A stretch of DNA of 18,177 nucleotides from an uncultured bacterium (GTDB taxonomy: Bacteria; CAIJMQ01). Both the position numbers and the translations under genes were made by a program. Below are positions 1-8,004 of this stretch, one piece after another. Position 1 is the first letter of the stretch. Every line of letters starts with the position of its first letter. The notes beneath the pieces were generated by a model. It was not told the DNA's origin. It did no database searches and worked only from the letters and a program-made list of their open reading frames with translations. The stretch lies in contig CAIJMQ010000106.1 of NCBI GenBank assembly GCA_903821905.1, positions 1 through 18,177 of the forward strand, in the 5' to 3' direction.

Positions 1-215
1 ATAATAATCGCTGCAGTCTTTGCGAAATACTTCCTTCCTTGCAACCAGCAAAGAAAAGTTAAAAGTAATGTTATCCAAATTAATGCTATATCTAATACGA
101 TTTCTATTATCCCTCTTTCTCCTATTGAACGAGAGGGTAGAATAAAAGCTAAAAATACATCTCGAAAATATCCTGGTGCACCCCATGTTACCAATGAACA
201 CCATACCGAAACCAT
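1..215 (-). CDS. Small membrane protein of unknown function, 3' end outside window
   Basis: I do not recognise this gene. An open frame runs from an ATG at 215 off the left edge (71 codons visible). It reads as one hydrophobic segment near the start (VSVWCSLV), a polar stretch containing GYFRDVFLAF and RSIGERG, then a strong second membrane segment (IALIWITLLLTFLCWL) followed by a basic QGRK turn. It lies 80 bases downstream of folD on the same strand, so co-transcription is possible. The ATG at 215 has no convincing ribosome site. A better one (GAGA about 9 bases ahead) precedes an in-frame ATG at 251, which would give a typical MKK plus membrane-helix start, but an in-frame TAG at 240-242 interrupts it. 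The gene may therefore be a pseudogene, start internally, or contain a sequence error. Confidence 0.45.
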   Translation of the reverse strand, partial: MVSVWCSLVTWGAPGYFRDVFLAFILPSRSIGERGIIEIVLDIALIWITLLLTFLCWLQGRKYFAKTAAII

Positions 216-295
216 CAGGAGTGTAATTGTAGCTACTCTCTACTTTTTCATATATTTTCTCTATACGAATTTAATATACGCCTTATTATTTTGAA

Positions 296-1165
296 TTATT
301 CTTTGCCGCTTCCCGCCGTTCCAGCGAGGCAAGCTATCGTATTTTTAAGAAGCATTGCGGTGGTTACGGGACCAACTCCGCCGGGAACGGGGGTTATGAA
401 AGATGCTTTTTTTACAGCTTCATCAAATATGACATCTCCGACTATTTTATTATTGACTCTGTTTATGCCGACATCGATAACTATAGCTCCTTCTTTGAGC
501 ATATCACCTTTAATTAAACCCGCTTTACCGACTGCAACGATTAGAACATCTGCCCTTTTTGTATGAAATGCCAAATCTTTTGTTGCAATATGACATACCG
601 TCGGAGTTGGAGATTCTAAAGAGGATTGAAGCAAAAGAAGGACTAAAGGTTTACCGACAATCTCTGAATGCCCAACGATTACAACCTCTTTACCTTTTAA
701 GGAAACTTTTGTGCTTTTCAATATCTCCATAACTGCAAGCGCAGTGCAAGGTGCCAGTACGTTTTCACCATAAATAAGTTTACCAATATTAAAAGGATGT
801 ATTCCCTCTACATCTTTGGAAGGACAAATCTTCATCTGAACTTCCCGTCCATTTATATGAGAAGGAACAGGCATCTGAAGGATAATCCCTGTTACTTTGG
901 GATTTTTGTTTAGTTGCAGTATGAAATCCTCAAGCTCTTTTTGCGAAGTGGATTCAGGAAGTTCATTGAGTTTGTAGGAAATACCCAATTCTTTACATGC
1001 TTTTTCCTGATTTCCTGCATATATCTTAGCCCCTTGATTCCCGCCAACCATAACCGCTTCAAGATGCGGACTTATCCCTTGGGCTTTAATCTTGTCTATT
1101 TCAGACCTTAAGTCTTGTTTAATCTTCGAGGCAATCTGATTACCATCTATAATTTTCGCCTCCAT
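296..1165 (-). CDS. folD: FolD: methylenetetrahydrofolate dehydrogenase (cyclohydrolase activity doubtful)
   Basis: This cytoplasmic enzyme of one-carbon metabolism normally oxidises 5,10-methylene-THF with NAD(P)+ and then hydrolyses methenyl-THF to 10-formyl-THF. The 289-residue length is normal. The start at 1165 is fixed by a GGAGG seven bases upstream (1173-1177) and by the family N-terminus MEAKIIDG; the frame stays open upstream but that part is not FolD-like. Visible family motifs are Y49, the QMPVP block with Q97, the Rossmann motif GHSEIVGKP, IVIDVGINR and the C-terminal PGGVGPVT. Two active-site positions differ: the lysine of the YxxxK motif is Q53 and the second Asp of KDVDG is E120. 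In bifunctional FolD/MTHFD1 that lysine is needed for the cyclohydrolase step, so a mainly dehydrogenase enzyme is inferred. It is divergent from argJ, with 76 bases between the start codons. Confidence 0.93.
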   Translation of the reverse strand: MEAKIIDGNQIASKIKQDLRSEIDKIKAQGISPHLEAVMVGGNQGAKIYAGNQEKACKELGISYKLNELPESTSQKELEDFILQLNKNPKVTGIILQMPVPSHINGREVQMKICPSKDVEGIHPFNIGKLIYGENVLAPCTALAVMEILKSTKVSLKGKEVVIVGHSEIVGKPLVLLLLQSSLESPTPTVCHIATKDLAFHTKRADVLIVAVGKAGLIKGDMLKEGAIVIDVGINRVNNKIVGDVIFDEAVKKASFITPVPGGVGPVTTAMLLKNTIACLAGTAGSGKE

Positions 1166-1202
1166 AAGATTCCCTCCGTTTAATATTTCGCGAATAAATG
1201 TT

Positions 1203-1211
1203 ATTATAGCA
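1203..1211 (-). promoter_or_regulatory. Extended -10 promoter for folD
   Basis: On the minus strand the bases read TGCTATAAT, a perfect TGn extended -10 element. It lies about 37 bases upstream of the folD ATG, giving a leader of roughly 30 bases that contains the GGAGG ribosome site. No good -35 is seen at 17-18 bases, which an extended -10 can do without. Confidence 0.5.
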
Positions 1212-1241
1212 TTGTAAAAGTTATAAGGAAAAAGTGAAAAA

Positions 1242-2468
1242 ATGGTTAACTTTAAAGAAATAGAAAACGGCGTAACAGCACCCTTGGGGTTTAAAGCGTC
1301 GGGTGTAGCCTGCGGCATTAAACAGAAGGGCGGAGAAGATTTGGCTCTTATATATTCCGAAGCGGATGCTTTGACTGCTGGTATGTTTACAACAAATAAA
1401 TTCAAAAGTGCAGGCATAATTGTTGATTTAAAACAATTAAAACACGGAAACAATTTCAGAGCAATCGTAGTAAATAGCGGTAATGCCAATGCCTGCACGG
1501 GAGAAGAAGGAATCAAAGATGCCGAAGAAATGGTAGCTATTACTGCTGAAAATTTGGGAATAAATAAAGAAAAAGTTTTGGTGTCATCAACCGGTATTAT
1601 AGGCAGGAAATTGCCGATGGATAAAGTTAAGAAAGGAATAATAGAAGCTGTGGAAAAATTAAGTTATAACGGCGGAAGTTTTGCCGCTTCAGCAATAATG
1701 ACAACGGACACAAAACCTAAAGAGCTCTCTCTCGATACAGGAATAAAAGGAAGGGGCAATAAGACGATTCAAATCGGCGGGATTGCAAAAGGCGGCGGGA
1801 TGATTTCTCCCAACGTTGCCACTATGCTTGTATTTCTGACGACTGACGCTTGTATATCTTTAGAAGCACTTAAAGAATCGCTAAGAATAGCAGTAAATAA
1901 ATCTTTCAATAGATTAACTGTCGACGGATGTATGTCTCCTAACGATTCGATATTTATAATGGCTAATGGCTTGGCAAGAAATGAGAGGATAAAACCGAAA
2001 AGTGAAAATTTCTCTTCATTCGCGGAAGCACTTACGTTTTTATGCGAAACCCTTGCAAAGAAAATGGCTTCCGATGGTGAAGGAGCTACCAAACTTATAG
2101 AAGTGAAAGTTAAAGGAGCATGGGATGATAAAGATGCGCATAGAGCTGCAAAAGCAATTGCCAGTTCCGCTTTGGTAAAGACCGCTATGTATGGTGCCGA
2201 CCCTAATTGGGGAAGAATAATTTCCGCTTTGGGTTCGGTGAAAGTGAAGTTTAATCCTGATAAGATATCTTTGAAATTACAGGGAACATCTTTGATAGAG
2301 AAAGGGAAATTTGTTGATTATAATGAAAAGAAACTTTCCGACTCTTTGAAAAACGAGAATACAGTAATTATTGATGTGGATTTGCACCACGGCGAAAAAT
2401 ATACGACGGTATGGAGTTGCGACCTTACCGAAGAATATGTCAAAATAAACGCTCATTATAGGACATAA
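1242..2468 (+). CDS. argJ: ArgJ: glutamate N-acetyltransferase
   Basis: ArgJ transfers acetyl from N-acetylornithine to glutamate, recycling the acetyl group in the cyclic arginine pathway; some members also use acetyl-CoA. The 408 residues match the family. The oxyanion-hole motif STGIIG is at 116-121. The self-cleavage site is in KGGGMISPNVATML, with Thr194 as the predicted new N-terminal nucleophile of the beta chain, and the conserved C-terminus INAHYRT is intact. The precursor should split between Ala193 and Thr194 into two chains. The ATG at 1242 is the only sensible start, because a TAA lies in frame just upstream; AAGGA precedes it at a rather long distance. This is the first gene of the operon and is divergent from folD. 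An ArgJ-type pathway implies no dedicated ArgE is needed. Confidence 0.95.
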   Translation: MVNFKEIENGVTAPLGFKASGVACGIKQKGGEDLALIYSEADALTAGMFTTNKFKSAGIIVDLKQLKHGNNFRAIVVNSGNANACTGEEGIKDAEEMVAITAENLGINKEKVLVSSTGIIGRKLPMDKVKKGIIEAVEKLSYNGGSFAASAIMTTDTKPKELSLDTGIKGRGNKTIQIGGIAKGGGMISPNVATMLVFLTTDACISLEALKESLRIAVNKSFNRLTVDGCMSPNDSIFIMANGLARNERIKPKSENFSSFAEALTFLCETLAKKMASDGEGATKLIEVKVKGAWDDKDAHRAAKAIASSALVKTAMYGADPNWGRIISALGSVKVKFNPDKISLKLQGTSLIEKGKFVDYNEKKLSDSLKNENTVIIDVDLHHGEKYTTVWSCDLTEEYVKINAHYRT

Positions 2469-2493
2469 AAGATTTCAGGGGATAAGATAAAAA

Positions 2494-3375
2494 ATGAAAA
2501 ATGCACTTGATAGAGCAAAAATACTTGTAGAGGCATTGCCGTATATAAGACAGTTTCAAGGAAAATTTATGATTATTAAATGCGGCGGTGAGCTTATGGC
2601 AAACGAAGAGATTAAGCATACAATCTCTCAGGACGTTGCTTTGATGAGATTTGTCGGGATAAAGCCAATTGTAGTTCACGGAGGAGGAGTGCAGGTAACG
2701 CAGCTTTTGGAAAAGCTCGGTAAAAAAGCAGAGTTTTCAGAGGGTTTAAGAAAAACCGATAAAGAGACCATAGATGTAGTTGAAATGGTTTTAGGTAAAA
2801 TAAATAAAGACATTGTGAACTTAATAAATCAGTCAGGAGGCCACGCAGTCGGTCTTTCAGGAAAAGACGGTAAACTGATTAAAGCTAAAAAAACTACTTC
2901 TTCAAAAGGAGAAGATTTAGGAATGGTCGGTGAAGTGGATGAAATAAATCTTTCTATCATTAAAGCATTGGATGATGAAACACATCTCCCAAACGGACAA
3001 GGTTTCATTCCGGTTATTGCCCCTTTGGGAGTAACAGATGACGGAATGACACTCAACATTAATGCAGATATTGTAACAGCAGACATTGCGGTAGCTTTGA
3101 AAGCCGAGAAGATGATAATTCTCACAAATCAGCCGGGAATTCTAAAAGATGTAAAAGATGAGAATTCTCTTATATCTACTATTTCGGTATCTGAAATTGA
3201 TTCGCTTATTAAAAAGGGAATTATTTCGGGCGGGATGCTGCCAAAAGTGAAAGCTTGTAAGAAAGCAACTTTGGGAGGAGTAAATAAAACTCACATCATA
3301 GACGGAAGAATTTCTCATAGCATTCTTCTTGAAGTATTCACTGACAAGGGTGTAGGAACGGAGATAACGAAATGA
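2494..3375 (+). CDS. argB: ArgB: acetylglutamate kinase
   Basis: ArgB phosphorylates N-acetylglutamate with ATP, the second step of arginine synthesis. It belongs to the amino-acid kinase fold: the phosphate-binding start IIKCGGE has Lys29, the substrate loop VHGGG is at 61-65, and the C-terminus GRISHSILLEVFTD with GVGTEI closes the kinase. The 293 residues include an N-terminal helix (RAKILVEALPYIRQF, about 7-21) that the short E. coli type lacks. In known families this helix forms the hexamer of arginine-inhibited kinases, so feedback inhibition by arginine is inferred. The gene starts 25 bases after argJ behind a GGGGA-containing ribosome site, and its stop overlaps the argD start. Confidence 0.95.
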   Translation: MKNALDRAKILVEALPYIRQFQGKFMIIKCGGELMANEEIKHTISQDVALMRFVGIKPIVVHGGGVQVTQLLEKLGKKAEFSEGLRKTDKETIDVVEMVLGKINKDIVNLINQSGGHAVGLSGKDGKLIKAKKTTSSKGEDLGMVGEVDEINLSIIKALDDETHLPNGQGFIPVIAPLGVTDDGMTLNINADIVTADIAVALKAEKMIILTNQPGILKDVKDENSLISTISVSEIDSLIKKGIISGGMLPKVKACKKATLGGVNKTHIIDGRISHSILLEVFTDKGVGTEITK

Positions 3376-4547
3376 AAAATAAGGAAATAGCTGAATTAGA
3401 CCAGAAATATATTATCCCCACATACGGTGGGAAAGCTATTGCGTTTTCCCACGGAAAAGGATGTAAACTTTGGGATGTAGAAGGCAAAGAATATCTTGAT
3501 TTTCTTTCAGGGATTGCAGTCGATGGTTTGGGTCATTCCCATCCTAAACTTGTTAAAGCTATTCAGGAACAGGCGGCGAATTTAATTCACACGTCAAATC
3601 TTTACCTTATCCCAAACCAGATTGAGTTAGCATCCATCCTGGTGGAAAATTCTTTCCCGGGAAAATGTTTCTTCTGTAATTCCGGGGCAGAAGCAAATGA
3701 AGCAGCTATTAAGTTTGCAAGAAAATATGGAGCAGGCAGATACGAAATAATCACTATGATGGGTTCTTTTCACGGAAGAACTTATGGAGCATTAACTGCT
3801 ACGGGGCAAGAAAAATTCCATAAGGGATTTGAACCGTTATTGCCAGGTTTTAAATATGCAGAGTTTAATAATATTGAATCGGTAAAAAGTTTTATAACTC
3901 CCAAAACTTGTGCAATAATGGTTGAGCCAATTCAGGGAGAAAGCGGTGTACACCCCGCAGATAAGGAATTTATTAAAGAGTTAAGATTATTATGCGATGA
4001 AAAGAATATGCTTCTAATTGCAGATGAAGTTCAATGCGGGATGGGCAGAACCGGGAAACTTTTTGCGTATGAACATTACGGCATTACGCCGGATATAGTT
4101 ACTTTGGCTAAATCTTTGGGCGGAGGAATTCCGATAGGAGCTGTTATTGCAAAAGAGAAAGTATCTTCATGCATTAACCCGGGCAACCATGCAGCTACAT
4201 TTGGCGGCAATCCTCTTGCAACAAAAGCTGCAGTTACAACGTTAAATATTATGTTTGAGGATAATCTCATCAAGAATGCCGAAGTGATGGGGAATTATTT
4301 TAAAGATAAATTGGAAAACTTAAAAAATAAATATACTTTTATAAAAGAAGTAAGAGGCAAAGGGCTTATGTTGGGAGTTGAAGTAAATTATTCCGCAAAG
4401 GAAATATTAAAAAAATGCATGGAGAAAGGTCTATTGATAGGGACTGCCGGTGAAAACGTTGCAAGATTTCTGCCCCCTCTTATAATACAGAAAAAAGATA
4501 TTGATAAAGGAATAACCATATTTGAAGAGGTTTTGAATAATATATAG
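3372..4547 (+). CDS. argD: ArgD: acetylornithine aminotransferase
   Basis: ArgD is a PLP-dependent class-III aminotransferase that converts N-acetylglutamate semialdehyde plus glutamate to N-acetylornithine and 2-oxoglutarate. The 391 residues match the family. Visible landmarks are the NSGAEANEAAIK block near 103-114, the cofactor Asp218 in IADEVQCGMGRTG, and the PLP lysine Lys247 in LAKSLGGGIP. The ATG overlaps the argB stop (ATGA), and a GGAG site lies eight bases upstream inside argB, so translation is probably coupled. The gene ends with two in-frame stops in a row, TAG then TGA. A related succinyl-ornithine or ornithine specificity cannot be excluded by sequence, but the operon context favours the arginine pathway. 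Confidence 0.94.
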   Translation: MKNKEIAELDQKYIIPTYGGKAIAFSHGKGCKLWDVEGKEYLDFLSGIAVDGLGHSHPKLVKAIQEQAANLIHTSNLYLIPNQIELASILVENSFPGKCFFCNSGAEANEAAIKFARKYGAGRYEIITMMGSFHGRTYGALTATGQEKFHKGFEPLLPGFKYAEFNNIESVKSFITPKTCAIMVEPIQGESGVHPADKEFIKELRLLCDEKNMLLIADEVQCGMGRTGKLFAYEHYGITPDIVTLAKSLGGGIPIGAVIAKEKVSSCINPGNHAATFGGNPLATKAAVTTLNIMFEDNLIKNAEVMGNYFKDKLENLKNKYTFIKEVRGKGLMLGVEVNYSAKEILKKCMEKGLLIGTAGENVARFLPPLIIQKKDIDKGITIFEEVLNNI

Positions 4548-4559
4548 TGAGATAAAAAT

Positions 4560-5483
4560 ATGAATAAAGATTTGATTTCTATTAAAGATTTAAAAATACA
4601 GGATATCGAGATCCTCTTTCAAATGGCTTCGGATTTGAAACAGAGAAGAAAAAGAGGAGAGAAGGTTATACATCTATTGGATGGAAAAAGCTTGGGGCTA
4701 CTGTTTGAGAAACCATCGACAAGAACCAGAATATCTTTTGAGATAGCCATAAGAGAACTTGGTGGCAGTTCACTCTTTTTGCAATCCGACCAGCTTCAGC
4801 TAAAAAGAGGAGAACCCATTGGCGACGCTGCGAAAATTTTCTCGCTTTATCTTGATGCTCTCGTGGTAAGAACATTCAATCACGATAACCTAATTGAACT
4901 GGCTAAAAATGCTTCAATACCCGTGATCAATGGATTGTCTGATTTTTCACATCCATGCCAGGTGTTATCTGACATGTTTACTATAAAAGAAAAAAAAGGT
5001 GACTTAAAAAATATAAAATTAACCTACATCGGTTCAGGCAATAATGTCTGCAATTCTTGGATATACGCAGCAGCAAAAGCAGATATTAACTTGGTAATTG
5101 CATCTCCTAAGGGTTATGAGCCAAAAGACAAGATATTGAAAGAGGCCCAAAAAATTAATTCGAAATGTAAAATTGAATTAATAAGAGACCCTTTTAAAGC
5201 AGTAAAAGGCACAGATGTAATCTATACAGATGTTTGGGTTTCCATGGGAGAAGAAGCAGAAAAAAAACAAAGAATAATTGACTTCAAAGGCTTTCAGGTA
5301 AATGGGAAATTAATTAAGTTAGCTAAAAAGAATGTCCTTGTTATGCACTGTCTTCCTGCTCATAGAGGAGAAGAGATAACAGGAGAGATATTGGATGGAT
5401 CTAATTCTGTTGTATGGCAGCAAGCGGAAAATAAACTCCATCTACAGAAGGCATTGTTAGTTCTGCTTTTGACAGAAAAATGA
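4560..5483 (+). CDS. argF: ArgF: ornithine carbamoyltransferase
   Basis: ArgF joins carbamoyl phosphate and ornithine to give citrulline. The carbamoyl-phosphate loop STRTR is at 53-57, HPCQ at 131-134, the ornithine-side motif DVWVSMG at 224-230 and HCLP at 263-266, which together distinguish it from aspartate carbamoyltransferase. At 307 residues it has the usual catalytic-chain length. It starts 12 bases after argD. Its final codons overlap the start of a 21-codon ORF (ATGA at 5480-5483), so ribosomes finishing argF could reinitiate there. Acetylornithine or succinylornithine carbamoyltransferase is the alternative but is less likely with an adjacent argJ, because ArgJ supplies free ornithine. 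Confidence 0.95.
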   Translation: MNKDLISIKDLKIQDIEILFQMASDLKQRRKRGEKVIHLLDGKSLGLLFEKPSTRTRISFEIAIRELGGSSLFLQSDQLQLKRGEPIGDAAKIFSLYLDALVVRTFNHDNLIELAKNASIPVINGLSDFSHPCQVLSDMFTIKEKKGDLKNIKLTYIGSGNNVCNSWIYAAAKADINLVIASPKGYEPKDKILKEAQKINSKCKIELIRDPFKAVKGTDVIYTDVWVSMGEEAEKKQRIIDFKGFQVNGKLIKLAKKNVLVMHCLPAHRGEEITGEILDGSNSVVWQQAENKLHLQKALLVLLLTEK

Positions 5484-5545
5484 GCATATGGGATTTGGAA
5501 AAGCAGATGGAGCAATATATAATGGAAGATAACAAAGGGAGATAA
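5480..5545 (+). CDS. Putative 21-residue ORF filling the argF-argG gap
   Basis: The ATG at 5480 overlaps the argF stop as ATGA. The frame encodes 21 residues beginning MSIWDLEKQMEQYIMEDN and stops with TAA at 5543-5545, immediately followed by the argG ATG at 5546. The ORF therefore tiles the gap exactly, and its last codons (AAA GGG AGA TAA) contain the argG ribosome site. The peptide is acidic, is predicted helical, and resembles no family I recognise. It could be a real microprotein, a coupling peptide that carries ribosomes from argF to argG, or chance. The exact fit at both ends is the main support. Confidence 0.35.
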   Translation: MSIWDLEKQMEQYIMEDNKGR

Positions 5546-6757
5546 ATGAAAATAGTACTTGCTTATTCAGGCGGTTTGGATACTTCTGTAGCTTTAAAAT
5601 GGCTCCAGGAAAAATATAAAGCTAAAGTAATAACATATACTGCTACTATTGGACATGAAATTAACTCTAAAGATATTAAAGAGAAGGCAAAGAAAACAGG
5701 AGCATATAATGTATATGTAGAAGATTTAATAAAAGAATTTGCAAACGAATTTATATTACCCACATTAAAAGCAGGCGCTTTATATGAAAAAAAGTATCCT
5801 CTAGCAACAGCACTTTCAAGACCTTTGATAGCAAAAAAATTGGTAGATGTGGCTAGAAAAGAAAATGCCGATGCAGTAGCTCATGGGTGTTCAGGTAAAG
5901 GCAATGACCAGGTAAGATTTGAGCTGGTATTCTTCTCCTTTGCACCAGATTTGAAAATAATAGCTCCTTTGAGAGAATGGGAATTAAAATCAAGAGAAGA
6001 AGAAATAGAGTATGCAAAAAAACATAATATCTCCGTTTCAACTACAAAGAAAAGCCCTTACAGTATAGATGATAATATTTGGGGTACTTCCATAGAATGC
6101 GGAATTTTAGAAGATCCTGATCAAGAACCACCGGAAGACGCATGGACTATTACAAATTCAATAGAAAAAGCACCTCAAAAACCTGAATATATAAAAATAT
6201 ATTTTGAAGAAGGAACTCCTAAGAAGCTGAACGGCAACAAATATGAACTATCATCACTTATCATAGAACTTAATGAGATTGGCGCAAAACACGGCATAGG
6301 CAGAATTGACATGATAGAGGATAGACTTGTTGGCATAAAGAGTAGAGAATTGTATGAAGCGCCTGCAGCTGTTATTCTGCATAAAGCTTTAGGAGAAATA
6401 GAGAATCTAACCCTTGACAGAGAAACTATACACTTTAAAGAAATGATATCAAGCAAATATGCTCAGTTAGTTTATTACGGCTTGTGGTACTCTGATTTGA
6501 AAGAAGCTCTTGATGCATTTTTAAACAAGATACACCAGAATACAACGGGTGAAGTTAATTTAAAACTACATAAAGGGAACTGTGTTGTAGTAGGAAGAAA
6601 ATCAGAGAACTCGCTTTACGATATGAAGATGGCAACATATTCTCCCGAAGATATTTTTAATCATAAATCTGCAAAAGGATTCATAGAACTTTTTGGGCTT
6701 TCTCTAAAAATAAAAGCGCTTAAAAAATTAGAAAGACAGAGAAAAAAGAAATCGTAG
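5546..6757 (+). CDS. argG: ArgG: argininosuccinate synthase
   Basis: ArgG condenses citrulline and aspartate using ATP to form argininosuccinate. The ATP PP-loop AYSGGLDTS is at 6-14, the family block YPLATALSRPLIAKK is near 84-98, and GCSGKGNDQVRF is at 114-125 (usually GCTGKGND, a conservative change). The 403 residues agree with bacterial ArgG. A GGGAG ribosome site lies about six bases before the ATG, inside the preceding tiny ORF. This is the last recognisable arginine gene here. argH, which commonly follows argG, is absent, and dnaJ comes next after 36 bases. Confidence 0.96.
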   Translation: MKIVLAYSGGLDTSVALKWLQEKYKAKVITYTATIGHEINSKDIKEKAKKTGAYNVYVEDLIKEFANEFILPTLKAGALYEKKYPLATALSRPLIAKKLVDVARKENADAVAHGCSGKGNDQVRFELVFFSFAPDLKIIAPLREWELKSREEEIEYAKKHNISVSTTKKSPYSIDDNIWGTSIECGILEDPDQEPPEDAWTITNSIEKAPQKPEYIKIYFEEGTPKKLNGNKYELSSLIIELNEIGAKHGIGRIDMIEDRLVGIKSRELYEAPAAVILHKALGEIENLTLDRETIHFKEMISSKYAQLVYYGLWYSDLKEALDAFLNKIHQNTTGEVNLKLHKGNCVVVGRKSENSLYDMKMATYSPEDIFNHKSAKGFIELFGLSLKIKALKKLERQRKKKS

Positions 6758-6793
6758 AATCATATTCCTGTTTTTAAACCCCAGAGGTAAGAA

Positions 6794-7906
6794 TTGATTA
6801 CTAAAAGAGATTATTACGAGGTTTTAGGTATAAGCCGCAGTGCTTCTGTGGAAGATATTAAAAAAGCTTACAGGAAATCCGCTCTTCAACATCATCCCGA
6901 CAGGAATTCTGGTAATAAAGAAGCAGAAGAAAAATTCAAAGAAATATCTGAAGCTTATGCTGTCCTTTCTGCCCCAGAAAAGAGAGAAATGTATGACCAA
7001 TTTGGACATGCTGGTATTGAAGGAAGCGGTTTTAGAGGATTTAGAACTACCGAAGATATATTTTCTTCGGATATTTTTGCGGATTTCCACAGTATTTTCG
7101 AGTCATTTTTCGGGGAAACAAACAGAAGTATTGATTTACGATATGACTTGAGAATTTCTCTGAAAGAAGCTTACACCGGAACAAGCAAAGAAATCACAAT
7201 GTCCAAAAATGAAACTTGTACACTTTGTCAAGGTGAAGGAGCAGAACTAGGTAGTGGGACTCAAATATGCCCTGAATGTAAAGGTAAAGGGGAAGTTATT
7301 TTTCAACAGGGATTCATTGGTATCATTATAAGACGTACATGTCCTAACTGTGGGGGAGCAGGCAGAATTATAACAACTCCTTGCAAAGAGTGTCATGGTA
7401 GAGGTCAAGTTAAAGAATCAAAGAAAATCGTTGTCAATCTACCGAAAGGAGTAGATACAGGTTCCAGAATTAAGATAAAAGGAGAAGGAGAGGGAGGCGG
7501 AAAAGGAGTTATGTCTGGAGACCTTTATATTTTTATCCATGTTGAAGAAGACCCTTTCTTTCAAAGAAGAGATGATGATATAATCACAGAGATTCCCATT
7601 TTGATTACAACAGCATGTTTGGGGGGAGAAATCGAAATCCCGACTTTAGATGGGAAATCGAGATTGCAAATTCCTGCTGGTGTACAAAATGGCAAAATGT
7701 TTCGCTTGAGAGGAAAAGGGATGACGCATCTTCACGGTCATGGAAGTGGAGACCAGTACATCCGAATACTCATGGAAATACCCGTCAATTTAACTAAAGA
7801 ACAGCAAAGATTAATACAAGAATTCAGTAAGTTGGAAACTGAAAAGAATAATCCATTTATAAAAGAGTTTCTAAATAAATTCCAAAATAGAGATAAGGAG
7901 GCCTAA
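6794..7906 (+). CDS. dnaJ: DnaJ: Hsp40 co-chaperone, TTG start
   Basis: DnaJ delivers unfolded clients to DnaK and stimulates its ATPase. The domains in order are a J-domain (about 5-70) with HPD at 34-36; a short linker with GFRGF and DIF motifs in place of a long Gly/Phe region; four CxxCxGxG zinc repeats (C142/C145, C159/C162, C183/C186, C197/C200), making it a full type-I DnaJ; and a C-terminal client-binding beta domain. The start is TTG at 6794 preceded by AGAGGT at good spacing, and the next residues [11 protein letters not shown] are the expected J-domain opening. The partners dnaK and grpE are not here. The end of the gene contains the AAGGAGG ribosome site for the next small gene. 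Confidence 0.94.
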   Translation: MITKRDYYEVLGISRSASVEDIKKAYRKSALQHHPDRNSGNKEAEEKFKEISEAYAVLSAPEKREMYDQFGHAGIEGSGFRGFRTTEDIFSSDIFADFHSIFESFFGETNRSIDLRYDLRISLKEAYTGTSKEITMSKNETCTLCQGEGAELGSGTQICPECKGKGEVIFQQGFIGIIIRRTCPNCGGAGRIITTPCKECHGRGQVKESKKIVVNLPKGVDTGSRIKIKGEGEGGGKGVMSGDLYIFIHVEEDPFFQRRDDDIITEIPILITTACLGGEIEIPTLDGKSRLQIPAGVQNGKMFRLRGKGMTHLHGHGSGDQYIRILMEIPVNLTKEQQRLIQEFSKLETEKNNPFIKEFLNKFQNRDKEA

Positions 7907-7907
7907 A

Positions 7908-8000
7908 ATGCCTTGTGGTAGAAAGAGAAAAAGAAAAAAGATGTCTACCCATAAGTTGAAGAAAAGAAGAAAACGGGATAGACATAAGAACAGAAAATAA
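7908..8000 (+). CDS. 30-residue very basic protein, probable ribosome-associated small protein
   Basis: The ORF begins one base after the dnaJ stop. It encodes 30 residues beginning MPCGRKRKRKKMSTHK, of which 18 are Lys or Arg and 2 are His. A consensus AAGGAGG lies six bases upstream, the strongest ribosome site in the window, which suggests high expression. Similar tiny proteins with a KKRKRKK-STHKRKKR pattern occur in several bacterial phyla and are usually annotated as small ribosomal or AURKAIP1/COX24-like proteins (the bS22 type in mycobacteria). That similarity is from memory and the composition invites false matches, so the ribosomal role is an inference. A perfect hairpin follows the stop closely. 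Confidence 0.7.
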   Translation: MPCGRKRKRKKMSTHKLKKRRKRDRHKNRK

Positions 8001-8004
8001 AGCA

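Noticed and set aside
240-242. TAG recoding (for example pyrrolysine) as a general feature
   Set aside because: argD, argG, tsaD and the deacetylase gene all end in TAG, with argD and tsaD followed by a second in-frame stop, so TAG functions as stop here.
1187-1194. TTCGCGAA palindrome between folD and argJ as a regulator operator
   Set aside because: Only eight bases are symmetric and the flanks do not match an ArgR-type box; this can occur by chance.
1166-1516. A longer FolD frame beginning at 1516
   Set aside because: The extra 117 codons lie antisense to argJ, have no FolD similarity, and a consensus GGAGG sits just before the ATG at 1165.
1769-2092. Long antisense open frames over argJ, argB, dnaJ, ctpA and others
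   Set aside because: They mirror the codon pattern of strongly conserved genes on the other strand and show no family motif or ribosome site.
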